From assembly GCF_901212655.1 (NCBI RefSeq), contig NZ_CAAKON010000040.1, positions 1 to 22,056 of the forward strand: a stretch of 22,056 nucleotides of DNA. Direction: 5' to 3'. Below, in pieces: positions 15,848 to 22,056 of the stretch; within the stretch, counting starts at the first letter, position 1, and the number at the start of each line of letters is the position of its first letter. The DNA comes from Olsenella uli (GTDB lineage: Bacteria > Actinomycetota > Coriobacteriia > Coriobacteriales > Atopobiaceae). The position numbers were made by a program, and so were the translations under genes. The notes beneath the pieces were generated by a model, which made no database searches, was not told the DNA's origin, and saw nothing but the letters and a program-made list of their open reading frames with translations.

Positions 15848-16522
15848 ATGACCGGTTACACCACCGTCGTCTTTGATCTGGACGGCACGCTGCTCGACAC
15901 CATCGAGGACCTGCACCTCACGCTCAACCACGCGCTCGAGTCGGGGGGCCTGCCGCCGCGCACCTTTGCCGAGGCACAGGCATTCGTGGGAAACGGCATC
16001 CGCAGGCTCGTCGAGCGCGCAGTGCCCGGGAGCACGAGCCCCGAGGCCACCGACGCCGTCTTTGCCGAGTTCAACCGCTGGTACGCCCAGCACTGCAACG
16101 ACCACACCAAGGCCTACGACGGCATCATCGAGCTCGTCGACTCCCTCCGTAGCGAGGGCCGCCGCGTGGCGGTGGTCTCCAACAAGAGCGACTACGCGGT
16201 GCAGGACCTCGTCGACATCTACTTCCCAGGCGTCTTCGATGCCGTCGCCGGCGTGCGCGAGGGCATCGCGCGAAAGCCCGCACGCGACATGGTCGACCTT
16301 GCGCTCGAGAAGATGGGACCCGAGGCCGTGGCCGACGCGCGTGAGGGACGGGCAGCCTACGTGGGAGATTCCGAGGTGGACATCGCCACCGCCCGCAGCG
16401 CCAAGATGCCCTGCATCTCCGTGAGCTGGGGATTTCGCAGCGTGCCACAGCTCCACGAGGCGGGCGCAACCCGAATCGTTGCCACCCCGGCAGAGCTTGG
16501 GGCCGCGATTCGCGAGGGGTAG
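15848..16522 (+). CDS. gph: HAD-family hydrolase, phosphoglycolate phosphatase-like
   Basis: Probable Mg-dependent phosphatase of haloacid dehalogenase subfamily IA, 224 residues. The four HAD motifs are visible: DLDGTLLDT with nucleophile D10 and acid D12, VVSNKS (motif II), ARKPARDM with the motif III lysine, and YVGDSEVDI (motif IV). A helical cap lies between motifs I and II. The family removes phosphate from 2-phosphoglycolate, but relatives act on other sugar phosphates or on pyrophosphate, so the substrate is not certain. The ATG at 15848 has GAAGGGAG about 7 bases upstream. TAGGAT near 15811-15816 could be a -10 element. It stands alone, convergent with hypA. Confidence 0.88.
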   Translation: MTGYTTVVFDLDGTLLDTIEDLHLTLNHALESGGLPPRTFAEAQAFVGNGIRRLVERAVPGSTSPEATDAVFAEFNRWYAQHCNDHTKAYDGIIELVDSLRSEGRRVAVVSNKSDYAVQDLVDIYFPGVFDAVAGVREGIARKPARDMVDLALEKMGPEAVADAREGRAAYVGDSEVDIATARSAKMPCISVSWGFRSVPQLHEAGATRIVATPAELGAAIREG

Positions 16523-16558
16523 CACGACCAAACGACACGCAGCGATGCGGACCGGCGC

Positions 16559-16612
16559 GGTCACAACCTCGAGCCGGGAGGCCATTCTCGACTTCAGCTG
16601 GAGGTTATGACC
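16559..16612. terminator. Long-loop inverted repeat between convergent gph and hypA
   Basis: GGTCACAACCTC (16559-16570) and GAGGTTATGACC (16601-16612) are 12-bp arms with one mismatch. That position becomes a G-U pair in minus-strand RNA. A smaller hairpin GACCG-GCG-CGGTC overlaps the left arm. No U-run follows on either strand, so termination is possible but unproven. Confidence 0.35.
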
Positions 16613-16676
16613 CGGCCCAGCCATCGGTAGTCGACGCGAACCGCGTAGACGGCCCGAATGACGCCCGCCCCGGCCC

Positions 16677-17021
16677 CTACTCCACCTCGATCTCCTTGAT
16701 GAGGACCTCGTTGCCGCGAAGCAGGTGCGTGCGGGGGCTGCCGCACGCGGGGCACGTGCGGCCGTGCGCCACGGTGCCATATTCGGCGCCGCAGTCCTCG
16801 CAAAGGGTCACGGCGGGAATCGTCTCGCACGCAAGCTCGCAGCCGTCCATGAGGGACTCGCGCTTGCAAGCCCAGCGCCAGGCGTTCTCAAGCAGCCCGG
16901 GCACCACGCCGGAGACCTCGCCCAGCTCGAGCGTCACGCGCGAGACGGAGGTGACGGCGTTCTCCGCCGCCACCTCCTTCACGTCGTCGATGATGTAGAA
17001 GACGATTCCGAGCTCGTGCAT
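16677..17021 (-). CDS. hypA: Nickel-insertion accessory protein HypA
   Basis: Small zinc protein that binds nickel and, with HypB, loads it into the large subunit of NiFe hydrogenase (in some bacteria also urease). The 114-residue product begins MHELG with the nickel-ligand His2. It has the zinc site C74/C77 and C90/C93 in CEDC and CPAC, all as expected for the full-length family. The ATG at 17021 has AAAGGAGT about 5 bases upstream. It is the third gene of the unit hypB - Fe-S/FAD oxidoreductase - hypA, 84 bp after the oxidoreductase. No hydrogenase subunit is in the window. Confidence 0.95.
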   Translation of the reverse strand: MHELGIVFYIIDDVKEVAAENAVTSVSRVTLELGEVSGVVPGLLENAWRWACKRESLMDGCELACETIPAVTLCEDCGAEYGTVAHGRTCPACGSPRTHLLRGNEVLIKEIEVE

Positions 17022-17105
17022 GGGACTCCTTTATTGCAGACAGGCGCGGCGTGGCTGGCAACGGGCACCGCGCTGCCACGGCCGCCACGGCCACCGTCCG
17101 TCCGC

Positions 17106-20036
17106 CTACTTCTTCTTGAACCGGATCTTGAGCTCGCGCTTGAGGGCGTACTTGGCCAGACTCGGGATCTTCTTCTCGTACTTCACCATCGTAGAGCACT
17201 CGGGGCGGTCGCGATCAAGGTGAATCGCGTCGAACTCGCACTTGGTGGTGCAGAGTCCGCAGCCGATGCACTTGTTCGCGTCCACCACGCTCGCGCCACA
17301 CCCCAGGCAGCGGGCCGTCTCCGCCTTAACCTGCTCCTCGCTAAACGTGCGCACGTACTCGCGGAACCGCCGCTTGCGCTCGGCCTCGTGGTCCACGCGC
17401 GGCGCCTGACGGCTCGCGGTGTCATAGGAGCCAAACTCGGCGTGATCCTTGTCCAGCTCGCGATAGCGCCTCGGGTTGCGCCCGATGGTAAGCGTGCCGC
17501 CCTGCACGAAGCGGTGGATGGACACGGCAGCCTCATGACCCGCGGCGATGGCGTTGATCGCAAAGCTCGGCCCGGTGTAGACGTCTCCGCCCACGAAGAT
17601 GTCGGGCTCGTTGGTCTGGTAGGTAACGGGGTCGGCCACGGCACCCCGCCCGCGCCCCAACTTCACGGCAGAGCCGGCGAGCAGGTCTCCCCACTCCACG
17701 GACTGGCCGATGGACAGCACCACGCGGTCGCACTCGTACGTGCGCGTGTCTCCCTCGTCGTAGACCGGGGCAAACCGTCCCTCGTCGTCGAACACGCGCA
17801 CGCAGCGCTTGAACGTGATGGCACGCACGCGCCCATCCTCGTCGTGGAGCACCTCCGCGGGGCCCCATCCGCAGGTAATGGCAACGCCGTCCTCCACGGC
17901 CTCGTGACGCTCCTCCTCGCTCGCCGGCATCTCAGCCTCGCCCTCGAGGCAGAGCATCTCCACGCGCTCCGAGCCCAGACGCGCGGCCGTGCGCGCCACG
18001 TCGATGGCCACATTGCCGCCACCCACAACCACCGTGGTACCAGCAAGCGAGAGCGACCCGTCCTCGGCAACGCCAAAACCCAAGGCGCGGGCCGCCTCGG
18101 TGGCGCCATCCTCGCCCGCCTGCGCGCGCGAGACCTCGCGCAGGAAGTCCACCGCCACGCTCACGCCCTCGGCGCCCTCGCCAGCAATGCCCGCACGCCT
18201 GCCACCCTGGCAGCCAACCGCCAGGTAGAAGGCCTTGAAACCCTGTCCGCGCAGCTCGTCGAGCGTCACGTCGCGGCCAACCTCCACGCCATAGCGGAAC
18301 TCGGCACCCATGGCCTCGATCACGGCAACCTCGGCGGCAATCACGTCCTTCCCCAGCTTGTAGCTGGGGATTCCGTACGTGAGCATGCCGCCCGGGCGCG
18401 CGCTCTTCTCGAACACCACCGGCCTGTAGCCCTTCTCGGCCAGGTAGAAGGCGCACGAGAGGCCAGCCGGACCGGCGCCCACGACGGCCACCTTCTCCGT
18501 GAAGTCGCCCTCGACCTTTGGCCTCACCTGCGGCGGGATGTAGCGCGTCTCGGCATCCAGGTCTCGCTGGGCCACGAACTTCTTGACCTCGTCGATGGCC
18601 ACGGCAGCATCCACGCGCCCGCGCGTGCAAGCGTCCTCGCAGCGACGGTTGCAGATACGGCCGCACACGGCCGGCAGCGGGTTCTCACGCTTGATGAGGG
18701 CGAGGGCGTCGGTGTAGCGGCCCTGCGCGGCGAGCTTGAGATAGCCCTGAACCGCGATATGCGCCGGGCAGGCCGTCTTGCAGGGGGCCGTGCCCGTGTC
18801 GTACGTCTCGATGCGGTTCTTGTCGCGATAGCTGGGACTCCACTTCTCGGGACCCCACTTCACCTCGTCCGGCAGCTCCTGCTTGGGGTACTCCGGCACC
18901 CCGTGCGTCCGCGCGTCGCAAAGCTTCTGGCCAAGCTTCACCGCGCCGGCGGGGCACACCTCCACGCAGCGGCCGCACGCCACGCAGCTGCTCGCGTCGG
19001 TATGGGCCACGTAGGCTGAGCGGGAGAGGTTGGGCGTGTTGAACAACTGGCTGGTACGAAGCGCGTAGCACACGTTCACGTTGCAGTTGCAGATGGCGAA
19101 GATCTTGCTCTCGCCGTCGATGTTGGTGATCTGGTGCACGAAGCCGTTGTCCTCGGCGCGCTGGAGGATCTCGTAGACCTCCTCGCGCGAAACGTAGCGC
19201 CCGCGATCGGTCTCCACCACGTAGTCGGCCATGTCGCCCACGGCGATGCACCAGTCGTTGAAGTCGTCGCCGCAGCCCTCGCCCATCCGCTGTCGGCTCA
19301 TGCGGCAGCTGCACGCGCTCGCCGCGTACTTGCCGTCGTACTTGTCGAGCCAGTGCTTGATGTGCTCCACGGACACGGACCGGTTCTCGCGCTCGATGGC
19401 GCGCTCCACCGGAATCACGTGCATGCCGATGCCCGCACCTCCGGGCGGCACCATCGGCGTGGCCTTGGAGAGCGGCCCCTTGCTCGCGGACTCGAAGAAC
19501 TTGGCGTAGACCGGGTTCTCCTGCAGCTGGCCCCAGCGCATGTTGAGGAACTCGGCAGAGCCCGGCACGAGCATGGGCAGCACCCACTGCTTGGTGCGGG
19601 TGGGGTTTTCCCAGTTGTACTCGAGCAGTCCCGTGTAGGAGAGGTCGTCGAGCATCTTCTCGAGCGGCTCCGGCGCGATGCCGGTGGCGCGGACGGCGTC
19701 CTCGAGCGTGTAGGGGTGGCGCATCTTGAGGCGGCAGAGCACCTCGGCCTGCTCGTCGGTGGCGGCGGCAGCGAAGCTCCAGTACTCGTATGGGAGCAGC
19801 TGGTCGCGGCCGAGCAGGCGGTTCGTGCAGTGCTTGGCCAGGGCAACGATGGCCGGGCGCGGGTTCTCCGGAAGCTCGGGCACGAACTCGGCGCCGATGT
19901 CGGGCTCGGTGAAGGAGACACCGGGGCCGTTGAGCACGAGCGTGCCATCGGTCTTCTCGACGGTCTGGAGCGGGAGGCCCGCGGAGTTGGTTTTGACGCG
20001 ACTGGCATCTGGGGTCTTGCTATCAAGTGAGGCCAT
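17106..20036 (-). CDS. Large multi-domain iron-sulfur FAD-dependent NAD(P)H oxidoreductase (GltD-like)
   Basis: Probable cytoplasmic electron-transfer flavoprotein of 976 residues. In order: a winged-helix-like segment (about 85-145); a cysteine-rich domain with C242, C244, C255, C263 and ICNCNVNVC (C316, C318, C323); a ferredoxin motif CVACGRCVEVCP (351-362); a GltD-type Fe-S domain (C419, C423, C458, C462, C466, C470); an FAD loop GAGPAG (520-525); a nucleotide loop GGGNVA (672-677); and a C-terminal ferredoxin-like domain (C910, C913, C923, C926, C929, C933). It is about twice the length of GltD and has no glutamine-related partner nearby. The ATG at 20036 has AAAGGAG upstream that overlaps the hypB stop. 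Moving electrons between NAD(P)H and ferredoxin or a hydrogenase is the likely role; partner and direction are inference. Confidence 0.85.
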   Translation of the reverse strand: MASLDSKTPDASRVKTNSAGLPLQTVEKTDGTLVLNGPGVSFTEPDIGAEFVPELPENPRPAIVALAKHCTNRLLGRDQLLPYEYWSFAAAATDEQAEVLCRLKMRHPYTLEDAVRATGIAPEPLEKMLDDLSYTGLLEYNWENPTRTKQWVLPMLVPGSAEFLNMRWGQLQENPVYAKFFESASKGPLSKATPMVPPGGAGIGMHVIPVERAIERENRSVSVEHIKHWLDKYDGKYAASACSCRMSRQRMGEGCGDDFNDWCIAVGDMADYVVETDRGRYVSREEVYEILQRAEDNGFVHQITNIDGESKIFAICNCNVNVCYALRTSQLFNTPNLSRSAYVAHTDASSCVACGRCVEVCPAGAVKLGQKLCDARTHGVPEYPKQELPDEVKWGPEKWSPSYRDKNRIETYDTGTAPCKTACPAHIAVQGYLKLAAQGRYTDALALIKRENPLPAVCGRICNRRCEDACTRGRVDAAVAIDEVKKFVAQRDLDAETRYIPPQVRPKVEGDFTEKVAVVGAGPAGLSCAFYLAEKGYRPVVFEKSARPGGMLTYGIPSYKLGKDVIAAEVAVIEAMGAEFRYGVEVGRDVTLDELRGQGFKAFYLAVGCQGGRRAGIAGEGAEGVSVAVDFLREVSRAQAGEDGATEAARALGFGVAEDGSLSLAGTTVVVGGGNVAIDVARTAARLGSERVEMLCLEGEAEMPASEEERHEAVEDGVAITCGWGPAEVLHDEDGRVRAITFKRCVRVFDDEGRFAPVYDEGDTRTYECDRVVLSIGQSVEWGDLLAGSAVKLGRGRGAVADPVTYQTNEPDIFVGGDVYTGPSFAINAIAAGHEAAVSIHRFVQGGTLTIGRNPRRYRELDKDHAEFGSYDTASRQAPRVDHEAERKRRFREYVRTFSEEQVKAETARCLGCGASVVDANKCIGCGLCTTKCEFDAIHLDRDRPECSTMVKYEKKIPSLAKYALKRELKIRFKKK

Positions 20037-20045
20037 GGGGCTCCT

Positions 20046-20834
20046 TTAGGCAACGGGATAGTGGGCGGCGGCGGTGTTGGCGGGAGCGGCCTTGGAGAAG
20101 GTACCCGCCTGCCAGCGCGCGACGGCGTCGGCAAGCCAGGCGGCCCAGGCCTCGACGCCCTCGCCGGTCTTGGCCGAGATGGGTAGCACGCGCGCCTCGG
20201 GGTTGCGCAGGCGCACATTCTCCTCGCAGCGCGCGAGGCTGAAGTCGAAGTAGGGCGCCACGTCCATCTTGTTCACAAGCACCAGGTCGCACACCTCGAA
20301 CATGAGGGGGTACTTGAGCGGCTTGTCGTCGCCCTCGGGCACGGAGAGAATCGCGACGTTGACGCTCGCGCCCGTGTCGAACTCGGCTGGGCACACGAGG
20401 TTGCCCACGTTCTCAAGAATGGCGAGGTCGAGGTGGTCGCGGCCGGCATCGCGCACGGCGGCGTCGAGCTCGGCGAGGCCCTGGTGGCACATGGCGGCGT
20501 CCAGGTGGCACATGCCGCCCGTGTGGAGCTGCACCGCCGGGACGCCCGCCTCGGCCATGGCGCGCGCATCGACGTCGGAGTCGATGTCTGCCTCCATGAC
20601 GCCCATCGAGAGCGAGGGCGCCAGGGCCTCTACGGTGCGGCGCAGCGTGGTGGTCTTGCCCGAGCCCGGGCTGCTCATGAGGTTGAGCAGGAAGGTGCCG
20701 CGCTCCTGGAGCTCGGAGCGCAACTTGTCTGCCGCCCGGTCGTTGCTCGCAAACACGCTCTGCCTGACCTCGATGACGCGAACGGCGCGCTCGCGGGCGG
20801 CGCCCTGCCCCGCGCCCTCGTTCTGGACTTCCAT
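20046..20834 (-). CDS. hypB: Hydrogenase/nickel-enzyme maturation GTPase HypB
   Basis: GTPase that works with HypA to deliver nickel. The 262-residue product shows the P-loop SPGSGKTT (55-62), EADIDSDVDA, the interface metal-site residues C109-H110 and C148, NKMD (188-191), and SAKTGEGVEAW. The N-terminal high-affinity CXXCGC nickel motif of E. coli HypB is absent, and there is no His-rich stretch. The start at 20834 is preferred over the in-frame ATG at 20894 because GGAGAGGG lies just upstream and the extension is not family-like. It is first in the operon; its stop codon overlaps the ribosome binding site of the oxidoreductase gene (9-bp gap), so the two are probably coupled. Confidence 0.95.
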   Translation of the reverse strand: MEVQNEGAGQGAARERAVRVIEVRQSVFASNDRAADKLRSELQERGTFLLNLMSSPGSGKTTTLRRTVEALAPSLSMGVMEADIDSDVDARAMAEAGVPAVQLHTGGMCHLDAAMCHQGLAELDAAVRDAGRDHLDLAILENVGNLVCPAEFDTGASVNVAILSVPEGDDKPLKYPLMFEVCDLVLVNKMDVAPYFDFSLARCEENVRLRNPEARVLPISAKTGEGVEAWAAWLADAVARWQAGTFSKAAPANTAAAHYPVA

Positions 20835-21170
20835 ATCCCTCTCCTCCGCCGCCGGCGCGTCCCCACGGCCGACGACTGGCCTGCTTGTTGGCACAACTTG
20901 CCAATAGCTCAGTCTAGATGCCCCGCCGGCATCGAGAAACGGCCCATCGGCGTACGGTCACGCGGGAGGCTTGGAGCAGCAGCGCCTCGAGCGCCGAGGC
21001 GGACGGGGCGGCACCGGCGCCAGAGCGGACGCAAGCGGCGCAGGCCAACACCGAATGTGAACGGGGCGTCGGCATGATTCGAGGCGGCGAGGTTCCCAAA
21101 TGGCCTACTCTAGAGAGTGCTAACTCGCGGCGGGCGCGGCTCGTCCCCCGCCGAAACCTAGGAGCAGAAC
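20835..21170. promoter_or_regulatory. Divergent promoter region of hypB and the right-edge gene
   Basis: This 336-bp region separates the hyp operon from a plus-strand gene and must contain both promoters. TTGGCA-CAACT-TGCCAA at 20888-20904 is a 6-bp inverted repeat 54 bp upstream of the hypB start and a candidate operator. TAGACT on the minus strand (near 20916) could be a -10 element, without a good -35. Nearer the plus-strand gene, ACTCT-AG-AGAGT at 21107-21118 is a small inverted repeat. No gene or RNA is seen. Confidence 0.45.
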
Positions 21171-22056
21171 ATGGCAAAGCAACGCATGGCCGAGGGCCCC
21201 GTCGCCCTCACCGAGGCAAACAAGCTCTATTTCTACAAGCTGCTGGGCGAGGCCCTGGGCGTCGGGCGACAGGCATTCCTGCCCCGCGCGCTCGAGGCGC
21301 TCGAGGCGTCGGACCTCACGCCCGAGAAACTCGGCTACGAGGATGGCAGAGCGCTCTTCGAGAAGCTCGCCGACGTCTGTCAGCTCACCGCCTTCAAGGG
21401 CGGCCGCTTCTACGTGACGGTGCAACGCAACGAGGCGTGGGACGCGGCACTTGCGGCGGCCGAGAACTCCAAGAGGCCCACCGGCGGCAAGGGCAAGCCC
21501 TGGAAGCGCAAGAAGGGCGCCCTCAAGCCGGTGCGCCCGCGCACGATCCAGGTTGCGAAGCCCGCCGAGTCCGAGGCGGTGGCCGAGCCTGCTGCTGCGG
21601 ATGCCGCGCCGATGGAGGTCGCCGCAGACGGAACCGCGCAGGCAGGGGCTCAGACAGACCGGCAGGTGCCGCCGGCAGGCGCCGCACCTGCCGAGCAGCC
21701 CGCCCGGGACGAGGCCTCCGTCTCAGAGCCCACGCCGCAGACGGAGGGGGCCGCGCAGGCAGAGGCTTCGCCGGCTGACGCCGCCGGCCAGGCGAGCGCC
21801 CCCACGGCGGAGGCACCCAAACCCGCCCGCAAGCTCACGCTGCTCGAGCAGATCGAGGCGCAGCTGCCCAAGTCCGCCGATGAGGAGGAGGCGGGGGCCA
21901 CGCAGCTCGCGCCGGCTACGCCGCAGGGCGTCGCCCCCGAGGCGCAGCCGGCAGCCATGACGGAGCCGGCAGCCGCGAGCGCCTCTCAGGCCGCCCCGCA
22001 GCCGGTGGTCGCCTCGCACGTCGCGCCTGCCCAGCAGCCGGCCGGCGCGCCGCAGC
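21171..22056 (+). CDS. Uncharacterised protein, N-terminal part (runs off the right edge)
   Basis: The frame stays open from the ATG at 21171 to the window end, giving 295 codons. GGAG in TAGGAGCAGAAC lies 7-8 bases upstream of the ATG. Residues about 12-95 look globular: alpha-helical (KLYFYKLLGEALG, LPRALEALEAS), ending in a probable beta-hairpin GGRFYVTVQRNEAWDAAL. A basic stretch (about 100-125: GGKGKPWKRKKG, KPVRPRT) follows. The rest is disordered and rich in Ala, Pro, Glu and Gln, interrupted by KPARKLTLLEQIEAQLPK. The N-terminal part weakly recalls LOTUS/OST-HTH RNA-binding domains; this is a guess from pattern only. Function is unknown; the basic region fits nucleic acid binding. Confidence 0.75.
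   Translation, partial: MAKQRMAEGPVALTEANKLYFYKLLGEALGVGRQAFLPRALEALEASDLTPEKLGYEDGRALFEKLADVCQLTAFKGGRFYVTVQRNEAWDAALAAAENSKRPTGGKGKPWKRKKGALKPVRPRTIQVAKPAESEAVAEPAAADAAPMEVAADGTAQAGAQTDRQVPPAGAAPAEQPARDEASVSEPTPQTEGAAQAEASPADAAGQASAPTAEAPKPARKLTLLEQIEAQLPKSADEEEAGATQLAPATPQGVAPEAQPAAMTEPAAASASQAAPQPVVASHVAPAQQPAGAPQ

Noticed and set aside
16725..19019. A 764-codon plus-strand frame opposite hypA and the oxidoreductase
   Set aside because: It spans two real minus-strand genes and their gap, and has no recognisable motif.
21105..21130. CIRCE heat-shock operator upstream of the right-edge gene
   Set aside because: GAGTGCTAA matches one half of the element, but nothing resembling TTAGCACTC lies nine bases before it.

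Overview
The window is very GC-rich bacterial DNA with dense genes, clear Shine-Dalgarno sites, a TTG start and intrinsic terminators. Gene content and protein style suggest an anaerobic actinobacterium, most likely a coriobacterium of the Olsenella/Atopobium type. That assignment is an inference; no rRNA or other marker is present.

Layout. Positions 1-84 are the last codons of a gene entering from the left, possibly a penicillin-binding protein, followed by a strong terminator. From 397 to 13517 everything is on the minus strand and concerns nitrogen assimilation and its carbon supply. In transcription order these are ppc (PEP carboxylase, makes oxaloacetate), gltB-gltD (glutamate synthase, two genes separated by one base), argR (arginine repressor), argG and argH (last two steps of arginine synthesis). 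Minus-strand hairpins follow ppc, gltD, argG and argH, so this is several transcription units: ppc; gltBD; argR-argG; and probably argH alone. ARG-box-like sites lie at the argR start and before argH. Between gltD and argR is a striking set of nested inverted repeats built on the heptamer TGAGTCA.

A 559-bp gap (13518-14076) holds the ppc promoter, with an inverted repeat over its -35 region, and a 103-bp tandem duplication. Next, on the plus strand, is a TSUP-family (YfcA-like) membrane transporter. It is followed by nearly 1 kb of non-coding DNA: a C-rich, G-poor stretch that could act as a Rho-loading site, an AT-richer patch with palindromes, and a four-copy 83-bp tandem repeat array. The array ends just before a HAD phosphatase gene (gph-like).

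From 20834 down to 16677 a minus-strand operon encodes HypB, a 976-residue iron-sulfur/flavin oxidoreductase, and HypA. HypA and HypB are the nickel-delivery pair for nickel enzymes, usually NiFe hydrogenase. Here they flank a large NAD(P)H/FAD/Fe-S protein, with no hypCDEF or hydrogenase subunit in the window. This is the most unusual gene arrangement seen here. A divergent gene of unknown function (an N-terminal globular domain followed by a long Ala/Pro/Glu-rich linker) starts at 21171 and runs off the right edge.
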